From: Aurantimonas marina | GTDB taxonomy: Bacteria > Pseudomonadota > Alphaproteobacteria > Rhizobiales > Rhizobiaceae | Reading direction: 5' to 3' | Assembly: GCF_017183135.1 (NCBI RefSeq) | Contig: NZ_JADDXW010000020.1 | Coordinates: 1-55,454 of the forward strand | Length of the DNA: 55,454 nucleotides | Part shown: positions 41,915 to 53,844 of the stretch, one piece after another | Layout of the letters: each line of letters starts with the position of its first letter | Position numbering within the stretch: position 1 is the stretch's first letter | The notes under the pieces: model-generated | The model's database searches: none | What the model was told of the DNA's origin: nothing | What the model saw: the letters and a program-made list of their open reading frames with translations, nothing else | Translations under genes and position numbers: made by a program

Positions 41915-43448
41915 CCGAAAAGCTGATCTTGTTCCAGACATTATACTTCCCCGAGGGCTTTCTCATCGGCAACCGGGTGACTTCCTCAAGCGTCTTCGCG
42001 TCGTAGACGATGACCGCACCGTCATCCTCCCAGACGCTGACCAGCGCGTGCTTGCCCCCCCGGTCGAACTCGACATGGGCGACGGTGGCGCCGGGAACCG
42101 GGCGCAGGGTCTCGACGATCTCCAGCGTCTGCTTGTCGATCACATGCATCGCGTCCCGGTTCGGGCCGAAGAACACGTCGGCCCAGACATAGCGGCTGTT
42201 TTCGTGACTGCGCAGGAAGAAGCCGGGACCGAGGGTCTCGATCGTTTCGACCACCTGCCAGGTCTCGATGTCGATGACCGAGAGCCGCGCCTCCTTCAGG
42301 TGCGGCGTCGCCATCACCCGCCGGCCGTCCCTGATCCAGGAGATGCCCGAGCCGAGATGCGGCAGGCCGGGCAGCGGCAGCTCCGCGATCTCACGACCGA
42401 CGGTCAGGTTCACGACCACGCCGCGTTCGCCGTCGCGCGCCGCGCCAATCAGGTGGCGGTAATCCGGCGTGAAGAAGAAGTCGTCGAGCGGGCTCGTCAC
42501 CGCAATCCGGCGCAGAGCGAACAGCCCCTTTGACCCCGCGACCGCCTCGACCATCCCCTTCTCGTAACTGTGGACATAGCCCTCATAGACCGGCGCGGCA
42601 TCGGGATCGGTCGCGATTTCCCAAATTTCCGGCGCGTCCTTGAGCGCCAGGATGAAACTGTCACGCTGCGGCGCCTGATAGACGGCAGACACGCGCGAGG
42701 GCGTGCCGTCCTTGTCCACCACATCGAAGACCTTCTCCACCGACAGATCGGCGGTCGCAAGGATGGTCAAGGTGCGCGGCAGATAGTTCGCCACCGCCAG
42801 ATGCTTGCCGTCCTTGGAGATCGCGATGTTGCGGCTGTTCAGCCCGGCGCGGATACGGCCGATCTCGGCAAGGCTCCACAGATCGTATTTCTGCACCCAG
42901 CCGTCGCGCGACATGATGAAGACGAACCGTCCGTCGGGCGTGAATTTCGGCCCGCCATGCACGGCGAAGGGCGTCGGGAAACGATCCAGCACCGTAAAGC
43001 TGTCCCCGTCCAGGACACTGACGTGATGATCGCCGGTTTCGACGACGAGGAACAGGTTCAGCGGATCGGCATCGAAGGCCGGGGCCGTGACGGGCACATA
43101 GTCCGGGTCGAGCGTCCGGGTTCGTTCGATCTGCTCCGGACCCCAGTCCGGTATTTTTGCCAGCGACGCGATCAGGTAATCGCCAAGGGCCGCGATCTCC
43201 TCGGGGTTCAGGGAAGCGGCGAAGCCGGGCATCTGCGTCGACGCGCGGCCTTCGGCGATCACCGCGCCAAGTTTTGGGCCCCGCATCCGCTCCAGTGTCT
43301 CCGGGATCAGCGCCGGGCCGGTGCCGCCGAGTCGGTCGGCGCCGTGGCATTCGGCGCAATACCGTGAATAGAGCGCCCGTGGCTCGCCCTCTGCCGCGCC
43401 GGCGAAGACCACCAGCAACAGGCTAGTGAAAACGATGAACCGGATCAT
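41898..43448 (-). CDS. nirN: NirN, c-type cytochrome with cd1-like propeller (heme d1 synthesis)
   Basis: NirN catalyses the last step of heme d1 formation (dehydrogenation of a side chain) in the periplasm and can pass heme d1 to NirS. The 516-residue protein has a signal peptide, a cytochrome c domain with C31-A-E-C-H35, and an eight-bladed propeller of the cd1 type ([66 protein letters not shown]). It is close to NirS in fold, but the cd1-like motifs differ. It starts 26 bp inside the end of nirJ. Confidence 0.92.
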   Translation of the reverse strand: MIRFIVFTSLLLVVFAGAAEGEPRALYSRYCAECHGADRLGGTGPALIPETLERMRGPKLGAVIAEGRASTQMPGFAASLNPEEIAALGDYLIASLAKIPDWGPEQIERTRTLDPDYVPVTAPAFDADPLNLFLVVETGDHHVSVLDGDSFTVLDRFPTPFAVHGGPKFTPDGRFVFIMSRDGWVQKYDLWSLAEIGRIRAGLNSRNIAISKDGKHLAVANYLPRTLTILATADLSVEKVFDVVDKDGTPSRVSAVYQAPQRDSFILALKDAPEIWEIATDPDAAPVYEGYVHSYEKGMVEAVAGSKGLFALRRIAVTSPLDDFFFTPDYRHLIGAARDGERGVVVNLTVGREIAELPLPGLPHLGSGISWIRDGRRVMATPHLKEARLSVIDIETWQVVETIETLGPGFFLRSHENSRYVWADVFFGPNRDAMHVIDKQTLEIVETLRPVPGATVAHVEFDRGGKHALVSVWEDDGAVIVYDAKTLEEVTRLPMRKPSGKYNVWNKISFSDGTSH

Positions 43449-44631
43449 GGCTCTTTCCCCGAAACGGCGTGACAGTCAGGCGCCCGGCCGCTTTGACCCC
43501 GATCTCGGCGTCGCTCATGTAGCAGGCCGGATCCTCGGCCCAGGGATCACCCGTGAGCTGGAGCGCGCGGATTCGGGTATTGCCGCCGCACACGCTCTGA
43601 TAGGTGCAAGCTCCGCAACGGCCCTTCAGCGGGCGCGGACGGCGGCGCAGCTGCGCCAGCATCGGGTCGTCACCGGTCCACAGCTCGGAGAAGCGGTGCT
43701 CCTTGACGCTGCCAATGGTGTAGTCCGACCAATAGGTGTCGGGATGCACATTGCCCTGCGGGTCGATATTGGCCACGCCCAGACCGGAGGAATTGCCGCC
43801 CCAGGCCTCCAGATGTGCGCGCAGATGCGCGACCCGCTCGGCCGGGAAAAGGCGTTCGGCCCAGCGTAGAAAGCACACCGCGTCGGCGTCGTTGTTGCCG
43901 GTGACGATCTCCAGTGGCATGCCTTCGGCCGCCGCGACCCAGGCGCGGTCGATCAGAAGCTCCATCGCGTGACGCGACCGCGACCAGCCGGCGTCCTCGC
44001 AGCGGTGCTTGTCGCCGCGTCCGGCATAGACCAGATGCGACAAATAGAACTTGTCCACCCCTTCCGCATCGGCCAGCGCCAGAATCTCGGATAGCTGATG
44101 GGCGTTGTCCTCGGTGATGGTGAAGCGCAGGCCGACCTTGATACCGCGCTCCTTGCAGGCCCGCACACCCGCCAGCGCCTCGTCGAAGGCGCCGACCTTG
44201 CCCCGGAACCAGTCGTTGGTCTCGCCGATCCCGTCGAGGCTGATGCCGACATAGTCGAAGCCGATTTCGGCCACGCGGTCGGCCGCCGCGCCGACGATGG
44301 CGGTGCCATTGGTCGAGAGCGCGAGATACATCTTCATCTGCCGCGCCCGCTCGGCAATCTCGAAGACGTCGCGGCGGGCCAGCGGTTCACCGCCGGAAAG
44401 GATCAGCGCGGGGATACCGAAATCGCCGAGATCCTCCAGCACGCCCATCGCCTGGTCATGGGACAGCTCTCCGGGAAACGCCACATCCGCGGAACTGGTG
44501 TAGCAGTGGCGGCAGCGCAGGTTGCAGCGCCGGGTCAGGTTCCAGATCACCACCGGCTTGACCGGCCCCCGGCGCGCGCACACCGGGGCCGGGTCGACCA
44601 GTTGACGCATGTAATGCGAGAGGCGGAACAT
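43423..44631 (-). CDS. nirJ: NirJ, radical SAM enzyme of heme d1 synthesis
   Basis: NirJ replaces two propionate side chains of didecarboxysiroheme by oxo groups. The 402-residue protein has the radical SAM cluster C36-x3-C40-x2-C43 ([13 protein letters not shown]), [13 protein letters not shown] for SAM, and a C-terminal SPASM-like cysteine region ([15 protein letters not shown]). The start at 44631 ([12 protein letters not shown]) shares one base with the nirH stop (TGATG). It lies between nirH and nirN. Confidence 0.95.
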   Translation of the reverse strand: MFRLSHYMRQLVDPAPVCARRGPVKPVVIWNLTRRCNLRCRHCYTSSADVAFPGELSHDQAMGVLEDLGDFGIPALILSGGEPLARRDVFEIAERARQMKMYLALSTNGTAIVGAAADRVAEIGFDYVGISLDGIGETNDWFRGKVGAFDEALAGVRACKERGIKVGLRFTITEDNAHQLSEILALADAEGVDKFYLSHLVYAGRGDKHRCEDAGWSRSRHAMELLIDRAWVAAAEGMPLEIVTGNNDADAVCFLRWAERLFPAERVAHLRAHLEAWGGNSSGLGVANIDPQGNVHPDTYWSDYTIGSVKEHRFSELWTGDDPMLAQLRRRPRPLKGRCGACTYQSVCGGNTRIRALQLTGDPWAEDPACYMSDAEIGVKAAGRLTVTPFRGKSHDPVHRFH

Positions 44632-45122
44632 CAGCGCCCTCCTTTGCGGCCGAGCCGCAGACCGGTTTTCTTCAGGATGCGCGTCGAATAGAGGATGTCG
44701 CCGCTGCGGCGGGCGGGACCAAGCAATGCCGCGATGCGCTCGCGCTTTGCCTCGACTTCGTCGCGGTCGCTGCCATGCACCATGGCGAAGAGATTGAAGG
44801 GCCAGACGGGTCGCGCGCGGGGCCGCAGATAGCAGTGCGAGACAAAGTCGAGCGCACCCACCTCGGCGCCAAGCCGCGCCGCCGCGCTGTCCTCCACGTC
44901 CCAGACCGTCATGCCGTTGGCGACCATGCCGAGCGCGTAATGATTGGGCGCCGCCCCGATGCGGCGGATCACGCCGCGTTCCCGCATGACCGCCATGCGT
45001 TCGATCACCTCGGCTTCGCCCAGTCCCAACTCCGCCGCGATCGCCGCATAGGGCGCGGGCGTCAGCGGAAGCCCCGCCTGAGTAGCCTCGATGATCCCCC
45101 GGTCGATCGCGTCGATGCTCAT
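44631..45122 (-). CDS. nirH: Siroheme decarboxylase subunit NirH (AsnC-like)
   Basis: NirD, L, G and H remove acetate carboxyl groups of siroheme to form 12,18-didecarboxysiroheme. This 163-residue protein has an AsnC-type winged helix followed by a RAM-like domain. The [24 protein letters not shown] block is typical of NirH, and [13 protein letters not shown] holds a conserved His. It is not a DNA-binding regulator in this context. The start overlaps the nirG stop by 4 bp. Confidence 0.9.
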   Translation of the reverse strand: MSIDAIDRGIIEATQAGLPLTPAPYAAIAAELGLGEAEVIERMAVMRERGVIRRIGAAPNHYALGMVANGMTVWDVEDSAAARLGAEVGALDFVSHCYLRPRARPVWPFNLFAMVHGSDRDEVEAKRERIAALLGPARRSGDILYSTRILKKTGLRLGRKGGR

Positions 45123-45583
45123 GCCGCCACCCTGAAACCGATGAAGAATTCCTGCAGCTTCGGAAACCGCAGCACGGCAAGCCCCGTCTCCGCCTCGATT
45201 TCATCGGCAACGGCCTCGACTGCCTCCGCCATTTCGGTCGCCAACACGAACCACATGTTGAGACGATGCTCGCGTTGGTAATTATGCGCGACCTCCGGAT
45301 GGGCGTTGACCGCAGCCGCCACGGCCTCGAAACGCCCGGCCGGGACATCCATCGCGCACAGGCAAAAGGCCCCTCCGAGCGCGGCCGCGTCGTAGAACGG
45401 GCCGAAGCGCGTAATCACACCGGTTTCGCGCATGCGGCCCAGCCGTGAAATCAACTCGCCCTCGCTCAGGCCGAGCCGCGTCGCCGCCTCCGCATAGGGA
45501 CGCGGTGTGAGCGGAAATCCTTCCTGCAGGGCGTTGACGATCAGCCGGTCGGTCGCATCGAGTCCAGGCGCGGGATGACTCAT
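45119..45583 (-). CDS. nirG: Siroheme decarboxylase subunit NirG (AsnC-like)
   Basis: The 154-residue protein starts at 45583 ([20 protein letters not shown]), where its ATG overlaps the NirDL stop in an [27 protein letters not shown] is the NirG signature, and [17 protein letters not shown] follows. The long upstream frame in the same phase is an overlap artefact of nirDL. It works with NirH and NirDL in siroheme decarboxylation. Confidence 0.9.
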   Translation of the reverse strand: MSHPAPGLDATDRLIVNALQEGFPLTPRPYAEAATRLGLSEGELISRLGRMRETGVITRFGPFYDAAALGGAFCLCAMDVPAGRFEAVAAAVNAHPEVAHNYQREHRLNMWFVLATEMAEAVEAVADEIEAETGLAVLRFPKLQEFFIGFRVAA

Positions 45584-46572
45584 GCCGCTGCTCCTTCCGT
45601 GGCCGCCACCAACGCTCCCGTCTGCTTGAAGCAGCGAATGCTGAACAGCACCCGATGCGGCGTATCCTGAAGTCCGACTTCGCGGCTGGCGCGCTCGAGC
45701 ACCGCCATCGCCTCGCCGCGGCTGCGGGCATGGATCATGCAGTAGAGCGTATAGGGCCAGGCACCGGGGGCCGGGCGTCGTTGATAGCAGAGCGTGACGC
45801 CAGGCACGGCGGTGAGCGCCGGGCCGACGCGGCCCGTATCGGCCTCGTTGGTTTCCCAGACAACCATGGCGTTGGACCGCCAGCCAAGCGCGCGATGACG
45901 CACGATGACACCGATCCGCGACAGGATACCTGCTGCGGCAAGCGCCTTGACCCGTTCCAGCACGTCCGCCTCGGACCGGCCGAGCGCGCGGCCCAATTCG
46001 GCGAAAGGACGGGGCACCAGCGCCAGCCCGGTCGAGAGTGCCTGTATGATCGGTCGGTCCCCCGGCTCCAGTACGCCCGCGTCGACATGTTCCCGCGCCG
46101 GCGGCACCCGACCGGTGCCGTCGAGCGCGAAGCCAAGATCGACGTTGAACGCGCGCACCAGCGGAAGATCGAGCACCTCCAGTTTCGTGAAGGCGCGTAT
46201 CCGGCCAAGCGTCGCGTCGATATGCGCCCTGTCGGGACCGGTCACCACGAACCAGATGTTCCAGCGGTTCTCGCGCAGATAGGAGTGGTTCACGCCCGGC
46301 TCGCCGCCGATGAGGGCGGCGATCTCGTCGATCCGCCATTCGGGAGCCGCGACGGCGGCCAGCGTGCTCGCGCCCGCGGTCCCAGGCCGGCAAGTGGCGC
46401 CGACGCGGCTGACGGCGCCAATCGCCATCAATTCGGCGAGCCGGCCGAGAACGTCCTCCTGACAAAGGTCCATCCGCTCGGCGATGGCGGCAAAGGGTCG
46501 CGGCACCAGCGGAAAATCCCGCTGCCAGTTATCGAGCAGCACGCGATCGATGGTGTCGATGGTCAAACTCAT
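45580..46572 (-). CDS. nirDL: Fused siroheme decarboxylase subunit NirDL
   Basis: The 330-residue protein joins two AsnC-like halves. Residues 1 to about 150 are NirD-like (SRVGATCRPGTAGASTLAAVAAPEW, then SYLRENRWNIWFVVTGPD). Residues about 165-320 are NirL-like (LSRIGVIVRHRALGWRSNAMVVW, PYTLYCMIHARSRGEAM). Pseudomonas has two separate genes, while several alphaproteobacteria have this fusion. It starts three bases after nirF stops. Confidence 0.93.
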   Translation of the reverse strand: MSLTIDTIDRVLLDNWQRDFPLVPRPFAAIAERMDLCQEDVLGRLAELMAIGAVSRVGATCRPGTAGASTLAAVAAPEWRIDEIAALIGGEPGVNHSYLRENRWNIWFVVTGPDRAHIDATLGRIRAFTKLEVLDLPLVRAFNVDLGFALDGTGRVPPAREHVDAGVLEPGDRPIIQALSTGLALVPRPFAELGRALGRSEADVLERVKALAAAGILSRIGVIVRHRALGWRSNAMVVWETNEADTGRVGPALTAVPGVTLCYQRRPAPGAWPYTLYCMIHARSRGEAMAVLERASREVGLQDTPHRVLFSIRCFKQTGALVAATEGAAA

Positions 46573-46575
46573 CGC

Positions 46576-47736
46576 TCACAGCCCCGTCCGGTGGGCGCGC
46601 GCGGTAAAGAATATCCCCGACGGGCTCTCCGCCGCGATCTCGCCAAGCTTCTCGAAACTGCGCGCATCATAGATGTCGATGCGCCCGGCATCGCGGACCG
46701 AAACCCAGACCTCGTGGCCGCGGGCGGTGAATTCCAGGTGCAGCACGGCGGGTCCCGGCGTCAGCGTATGGATCACCTCGCCCGAAAGCGTATCGATCAC
46801 CTCGATCGTGTCGTTCAAAGGGTGAGCGAAATTGACCCAAACCTGGCGCCCGTCCGGGCGGGCGACGGCGAAGACGGGCTGGCCGTGGGTGGCTGTGCGC
46901 CCCACCTCAGCCAGCGTTCGCGCGTCCACCCAGAGCACCTCGTGCCGCCCGACGGCGGGCAGGACAAAACGGTCGCCCGCCAGCGCCCAGCCTTCCAGAT
47001 GAGGCATCTTGTAGACCGGCAGTGCTTCCTCGCCCTTGCCGTAGCCCGACAGAATCCGCCGCGGAACCGGCGGCTCCTGCCACAGATCGAGCGCCGTCAG
47101 CCCGTCCTCGCCGAACAACCCCGCGATGTAGCGCCGCCCGTCGCCGGTGATCAGCGCATCATAGGGGTTTCGGCCGATCCCGCCGATCCGGGTGATCGCC
47201 GGCTCCTCGCCGGAAAAGTCCGCGATCCACGTCTCCCCCGCGTCCCAAAGGGTGAAGACGAAACGCCGCCCCGGCGCGTCGACCAGACCGATGGTCTTCG
47301 ACCCGGTCGGGATGTCGGCGACGCTCTCCAGCGTTTCGGCATCGAAGACGCGCACGCCGCCCGGCTCGTAATTCGAGACTGCGACGAGTTGCCCGTCGTC
47401 GGAGATCGCACCGCCGATAGCGTTGCCCGATTGCACGATGCGGCCGGCGATCGACTGGGTCAGCAGATCGACCTTGGTCAGTCCGCCGTCGCGTCCGAAG
47501 ACGAAGGCGAAACGCTCGTCCGCCGAGAACACCACCGAGGCATGGGACAGATCGCCCAGGCCCTCGACCCGCCCGATGGCGGCGTGCTCGGACTGGTCGA
47601 TGATCAGCAGCGAGCCGGTGGCCCGTTCCACCACCACGCCCAGATCGCCGGTGGCACGGGGCTCCTGCGCCTGGGCGACGCCGAGGAAAACCGCGAACAC
47701 CAGCATGGTTAGACCAAGGGAAAAGCCACGGCTCAT
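46576..47736 (-). CDS. nirF: NirF, heme d1 biosynthesis protein
   Basis: NirF is a periplasmic propeller protein that acts on pre-heme d1 before NirN. The 386-residue protein has a signal peptide (LGLTMLVFAVFLGVAQA) and then a propeller like the d1 domain of NirS without the cytochrome c domain: GDLGVVVERATGSLLIIDQ, RFAFVFGRDGGLTKVDL, GQPVFAVARPDGRQVWVNF and GHEVWVSVRDAGRIDIYD. Its ATG overlaps the nirC stop in an ATGA. Confidence 0.95.
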   Translation of the reverse strand: MSRGFSLGLTMLVFAVFLGVAQAQEPRATGDLGVVVERATGSLLIIDQSEHAAIGRVEGLGDLSHASVVFSADERFAFVFGRDGGLTKVDLLTQSIAGRIVQSGNAIGGAISDDGQLVAVSNYEPGGVRVFDAETLESVADIPTGSKTIGLVDAPGRRFVFTLWDAGETWIADFSGEEPAITRIGGIGRNPYDALITGDGRRYIAGLFGEDGLTALDLWQEPPVPRRILSGYGKGEEALPVYKMPHLEGWALAGDRFVLPAVGRHEVLWVDARTLAEVGRTATHGQPVFAVARPDGRQVWVNFAHPLNDTIEVIDTLSGEVIHTLTPGPAVLHLEFTARGHEVWVSVRDAGRIDIYDARSFEKLGEIAAESPSGIFFTARAHRTGL

Positions 47737-48047
47737 TCATTGCCTCCGTCCAAGAGATAGTCGGCGATCCAGGCCGCCTCTTCATCGCTGAGGAGCGGGC
47801 GCCAAGGCGGCATCGCGGTTCCCGGGACGCCATCGAGAATGATGGCGACAAGCCCGTCGGGCTCCGTCCCGGCCAGCGTCTCGGCGCGGATATCCGGCCC
47901 CAGCCCGCCTTTCAGCGTCATTCCGTGGCATGAGCCGCAATCCTGCAGCACCAGACGCTCAAGTTCAGCTGCCCGGCCCGGCGGCAGCTCCTGCGCCAAC
48001 GCCGACGCCCCGACAACGAGCCAAAGGGCCACCAGAACCTCACGCAT
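47733..48047 (-). CDS. nirC: NirC, cytochrome c55x
   Basis: The 104-residue protein has a signal peptide (VALWLVVGASALAQE) and one heme c site, C37-G-S-C-H41. TAMPPWRPLLSDEEAAWIADYL supplies the Met ligand and the last helix of a class I cytochrome c. In Pseudomonas NirC can give electrons to NirS and may help mature heme d1. The start at 48047 overlaps the nirE end by 8 bp. Confidence 0.93.
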   Translation of the reverse strand: MREVLVALWLVVGASALAQELPPGRAAELERLVLQDCGSCHGMTLKGGLGPDIRAETLAGTEPDGLVAIILDGVPGTAMPPWRPLLSDEEAAWIADYLLDGGNE

Positions 48048-48828
48048 GAGCCAACGGCGCATGAACGGCGGCCAGATGCGTGAACAATTCGGCGGGTGAC
48101 GAGCGGTAAAGCGAGACGACATCGCCGATCAGGAACAGCACCGGGCCGGTGAGACGCGCCTCAGCCATGTCGCTCGCGATCCGCTCCAGATGGGAGGTCA
48201 GCCGCCGCTCGCGCGGCGTCGTCGCATTGGCGATCACCAGCACGGGCGTCGCCGCGGGCATGTCGTGTGCGATCAGCCGTTCGGAAATCTCCGCGATATT
48301 GGCGGCCCCCATATAGACGACCAGCGTGGTCTGGGTGTCCGCCAATCCCGGCCGTTCAAGGTCGAGCGGCCTGTCGCTCCGGCAGTGTCCGGTCACGTAG
48401 CGCACGCCCGTCGCCAGCCCGCGATGAGTCAGCGGCACACCGGTGACGGAGGCCGCCCCCTGCGCCGCCGTGATGCCGGGGACGATTTCAACCGGAACAC
48501 CCGCGGCCCGCAAGGCTTCGGCCTCTTCCGAACCGCGACCGAAGATGAAAGGGTCGCCGCCCTTCAATCGCACCACCGTCTGCCCTTCGAGTGCCAGCTC
48601 GACGAGGATTTCGTTGATCCGCTCCTGCGGAACCGGATGAGAGGTCGGCGCCTTGCCGACCGGCACAAGCCGCGCCGTCGACGGCGCCAGCGCCAGCACC
48701 TCGGGCGACACCAGACGGTCATGGACCACGACATGCGCCAGTTCCAGAACGCGCGCCGCTTTCAACGTCAAAAGCTCCGGATCGCCCGGACCCGCCCCGA
48801 CCAGAAACACCCGACCACGCGTCTTCAT
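48040..48828 (-). CDS. nirE: NirE, uroporphyrinogen-III C-methyltransferase
   Basis: NirE methylates uroporphyrinogen III at C2 and C7 to precorrin-2, the entry to heme d1. The 262-residue SUMT-family enzyme has GRVFLVGAGPGDPELLTLKA, VVHDRLVSPEVL, VVRLKGGDPFIFGRG, and PGITAAQGAASVTGVPLTHR. It lacks the CysG dehydrogenase/ferrochelatase half, so the precorrin-2 oxidation step must come from elsewhere; the chelatase at 41183 could supply the metal step. It lies 58 bp after nirS. Confidence 0.93.
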   Translation of the reverse strand: MKTRGRVFLVGAGPGDPELLTLKAARVLELAHVVVHDRLVSPEVLALAPSTARLVPVGKAPTSHPVPQERINEILVELALEGQTVVRLKGGDPFIFGRGSEEAEALRAAGVPVEIVPGITAAQGAASVTGVPLTHRGLATGVRYVTGHCRSDRPLDLERPGLADTQTTLVVYMGAANIAEISERLIAHDMPAATPVLVIANATTPRERRLTSHLERIASDMAEARLTGPVLFLIGDVVSLYRSSPAELFTHLAAVHAPLAHA

Positions 48829-48886
48829 AGCTTTCTCCCCGACTGATCGAGTCGGGGCAGCGTGTGCCGCCGCCCCGGGGCGCGCG

Positions 48887-50720
<1,834 letters not shown>

Positions 50721-50774
50721 GGTGCCGAAGGGGAAGCGGCATCATCGTGATGAAGAGCGAAAGGACGTTCCGTA

Positions 50775-52841
50775 ATGCGGCTGAGGCAGGCCTTGATCAT
50801 ATTCGTCATGGCCTTCGTCTCCACGGATCTGGGAGACGGCGCGCAGGGCGATGGCCTGCTGCAAGTCAGAAGCGAGCACGTGGCGGTCGCGCCCGACCTG
50901 GCCCTGGCCGCGCGTCTGTTCGGTGTTGAGGGAACTCTCCGCGTAACGCGGCAGGAAGGGGCGGTGCCGAGTTGGTCGGTCACGGCACCGGACGGCCCGA
51001 TCGGCCATATCGCCTCGACCTGGGAAATCGCGGAATCCGTCGGCTATTCGGGACGCCCGATCGATATCCTCGTCGCCGTGACGCGCGACGGCCGGATCGC
51101 GGGTGCCCAGCTCATCCGCCAAAGCGAGCCGGTCCTGACTCTCGGAATTTCTGAATCGGACATCGCCGACTATGTCGACGGCTTCGCCGGGGTCGATCTG
51201 ACCCGCCCGCCGACCATCGACTTCGCCGACCGCCCCGACCTTCCTGATGTGATCTCGCGCGCGACCGTGTCGACCGGCGTGATCCGCGACGCCATTTTGC
51301 GGACCGCCCGCACGCTTGCCTTGGCGCGAGGGCGGGGCACGGCGATCGACCAGATCGGCTTCAGACCGATGTCCTGGGACGCGCTGCTGGCTGAAGGGGC
51401 GCTCGCGCGCACTACCGTCAGTCTCGATCAGGCGCGCGTGGCGCTGAGCGCCGCCAAGATTCCGCCACCGCCGGGCGGGGCGCCGTTCCTCGATCTCTGG
51501 GTCGGGATTCTCGACCCGCCGACGATCGGGCGAAACCTCCTCGGCCAAGCGCTTTTCACACGGGCCATGGCGGTATTGGGCCCCGGCGAGACGGCGTTGT
51601 TTGTCGCATCGCGCGGCCTGCACTCGCATCGGGGCACGGACTGGCGTCGCACCGGTGATTTCGACCGGATCGCGGTGACCCAGGATGAGGAAACCATCAC
51701 CTTCGACAGCGGGGACTATCTCAGGATCGACCGCCTCGCGGCCGCCGGCGCACCGGACTTCAAGGAAATGAGCCTCTTCCGGCTACCCGCCGACCGCTTC
51801 GATCCGGCCCTATCGTTCCGGGTCGAGGTGACGGCGAACCGCGACACCGGTGGCGAACCTGTCTCGATGCGCATACCGGTTGATTATACCTTGCCCGACC
51901 GGTTTCTTCTGCCGCCGGAGGTGGAGCCGGAAACCGAGCCGCTGTGGGTTTCGGCCTGGCAGCGCAAGCGGTTCGAGATCGTCGGCGTCGGCCTGATGCT
52001 GACCACCCTTGCGGTGATCCTTTTCCTGCAGGAGGCGTTCGTGCGCCGTCCCGCCCTCTGGCGCTGGGGTCGGATCACATTCCTGACGGTGACGTTGGTT
52101 TGGCTGGGCTGGATCGCCGGCGGGCAATTGTCCGTCGTTCAGGTGGTTGCGTTCCTGCAGTCGCTGCTGACCGGCTTTCGCTGGGAGACGTTCCTGATCG
52201 AGCCGGTGATCTTCATGCTCTGGGGCTTCGTCGCCCTCGGGCTCCTGTTCTGGGGACGCGGCGTATTCTGCGGTTGGCTCTGCCCCTTCGGCGCGCTGCA
52301 GGAGCTGACGAACGGGATCGCCAGGCGCCTCCACGTTCCGCAAATCTCGGTGCCGTTCGTGGTTCACGAGCGCCTCTGGGCCATCAAGTACACCGCCTTC
52401 GTCGCGATCCTCGGCCTGTCGTTCTACTCGATGGATCAGGCGCTGGTGCTGGCCGAGATCGAGCCCTTCAAGACGGCCATGTCGATGCATTTCATGCGGG
52501 CCTGGCCCTTCGTTCTTTTCGCCGTGGCGCTTCTCGTCGCGGGACTGTTCATCGAGCGGTTCTACTGCCGCTACCTCTGCCCCCTCGGCGCGGCGCTGGC
52601 GATCCCAGCCAAGCTCAAGCTGTTCGATTGGCTGAATCGCCGTCCCCAATGCGGACGCGAATGCCGGCTTTGCGAAACCAGATGCATGGTCGGCGCCATC
52701 GATCCGATCGGGCGGATCAATCCCAATGAATGCGTGCTTTGCCTGCATTGCCAGACGATCTACCACGATCCGAAAACCTGCCTGGTGCTGAAGCGACGCG
52801 CCCGTCCGACGGCCCCGACCGCGCGGGAGAACACACCGTGA
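50775..52841 (+). CDS. nirI: NirI, NosR-like flavoprotein and polyferredoxin
   Basis: NirI is needed for nirS expression or activity in Paracoccus and resembles NosR. The 688-residue protein has a signal or anchor helix, a periplasmic FMN-binding domain with D158-V-I-S-R-A-T164 (compare NosR DxxSGAT; the Gly is Arg here), a middle beta-rich part, and about five membrane helices from residue 405. It ends with CxxxCP motifs (FCGWLCPFGAL, YCRYLCPLGA) and two ferredoxin-like cysteine clusters (CGRECRLCETRC, CVLCLHC). The ATG follows AAAGGA. nirX overlaps its end. Confidence 0.93.
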   Translation: MRLRQALIIFVMAFVSTDLGDGAQGDGLLQVRSEHVAVAPDLALAARLFGVEGTLRVTRQEGAVPSWSVTAPDGPIGHIASTWEIAESVGYSGRPIDILVAVTRDGRIAGAQLIRQSEPVLTLGISESDIADYVDGFAGVDLTRPPTIDFADRPDLPDVISRATVSTGVIRDAILRTARTLALARGRGTAIDQIGFRPMSWDALLAEGALARTTVSLDQARVALSAAKIPPPPGGAPFLDLWVGILDPPTIGRNLLGQALFTRAMAVLGPGETALFVASRGLHSHRGTDWRRTGDFDRIAVTQDEETITFDSGDYLRIDRLAAAGAPDFKEMSLFRLPADRFDPALSFRVEVTANRDTGGEPVSMRIPVDYTLPDRFLLPPEVEPETEPLWVSAWQRKRFEIVGVGLMLTTLAVILFLQEAFVRRPALWRWGRITFLTVTLVWLGWIAGGQLSVVQVVAFLQSLLTGFRWETFLIEPVIFMLWGFVALGLLFWGRGVFCGWLCPFGALQELTNGIARRLHVPQISVPFVVHERLWAIKYTAFVAILGLSFYSMDQALVLAEIEPFKTAMSMHFMRAWPFVLFAVALLVAGLFIERFYCRYLCPLGAALAIPAKLKLFDWLNRRPQCGRECRLCETRCMVGAIDPIGRINPNECVLCLHCQTIYHDPKTCLVLKRRARPTAPTARENTP

Positions 52842-53770
52842 GATCTTGCCTGACCCGGCGCCGCTTCATGACGATCTGCGCCGCCGCCGCCCTGCCCCGC
52901 CAGGCTCTAGCCGAGGCGCCGGTGACACGCTGGCGAGGCGCGGCACTGGGCGCCGAGGCCTCCATGACGCTGGTCGGAATAGGGGGTGACACCGCCGACG
53001 AGATATTTGCCGCCACACAGGCCGAGATCGACCGGCTCGAGGAAATTTTCAGCCTGTATCGCGCCGGTTCCGCGTTGGCACGCCTGAACCTTGAAGGAAG
53101 GCTGGGTACCCCGCCCGCCGAGCTGGTCGAGCTCCTCGCTCTGTCGGATTCGCTCCAAGAGGTGACCGGCGGCGCGTTCGATCCAACGATCCAGCCCCTA
53201 TGGCAATTGCACGCTCTGGCCGCGCAGGAAGAACGGCGCCTCGAAGCCGACGAGATTGCCGAGGCCATGAGACGGACGGGTTGGATGCAGCTGCGTCACA
53301 GCCCGGACGCGGTCGGCTTCGAGCGCGACGGCATGGCGTTGACGCTCAACGGCATCGCGCAAGGATACATCGCCGACCGGGTGACGGCGCTGGTTCGCGC
53401 GCGCGGACTGACGGACGTTCTGATCGACATGGGCGAGATCGCCGCTCTCGGCCGCCGCCCCGATCGAATGCCTTGGCGCGCCGCGATCGCGACGCCGGAC
53501 GGCGGGATCGTCGGCGAAGTCCCGCTCGGCGATCGCGCGCTGGCGACGTCGGCGCCGCTCGGCACGCAATTGGACAAGGCCGGCCGCGTCGGTCACATCC
53601 TCGACCCGCGGACGGGGCGCGCCGAAGCCCGCTGGCGGCTGGTATCCGTGGCGGCAGACAGCGCGGCGCTGGCCGACGGCCTTTCGACCGCCTTTTGCCT
53701 GATGCCCCGCCATGCGATCGAAACGGTCCTGCAGGTCCATCCGAACGTATCGCTCGAAGCAATCCTTTGA
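52838..53770 (+). CDS. nirX: NirX, ApbE-family FMN transferase
   Basis: ApbE proteins attach FMN to a Thr of NosR/NirI-type domains. A GTG at 52838 overlaps the nirI stop and gives 310 residues. A twin-arginine signal (TRRRFMTICAAAALPR) shows export in folded form. DRLEEIFSLYRAGSALARLN, GAFDPTIQPLW and LTLNGIAQGYIADRV are ApbE motifs, as is GDRALATSAPLGTQ. It probably flavinylates NirI at Thr164 nearby. Confidence 0.92.
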   Translation: MRSCLTRRRFMTICAAAALPRQALAEAPVTRWRGAALGAEASMTLVGIGGDTADEIFAATQAEIDRLEEIFSLYRAGSALARLNLEGRLGTPPAELVELLALSDSLQEVTGGAFDPTIQPLWQLHALAAQEERRLEADEIAEAMRRTGWMQLRHSPDAVGFERDGMALTLNGIAQGYIADRVTALVRARGLTDVLIDMGEIAALGRRPDRMPWRAAIATPDGGIVGEVPLGDRALATSAPLGTQLDKAGRVGHILDPRTGRAEARWRLVSVAADSAALADGLSTAFCLMPRHAIETVLQVHPNVSLEAIL

Positions 53771-53844
53771 CGCTGTGATCATCGACAGGCGCGCGAACGA
53801 TGACGGGGCGGTCATCGACCTGAACGCCGCCACCCGCCAGTTTC

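Noticed and set aside
44631-46572. AsnC-like proteins NirH, NirG and NirDL as transcription regulators
   Set aside because: In the nir operon these are siroheme decarboxylase subunits. Their signatures ([31 protein letters not shown]) match that role.
45655-47712. 685-codon plus-strand frame antisense to nirDL and nirF
   Set aside because: Same reasoning: no domain, and both sense genes are recognisable over their full length.
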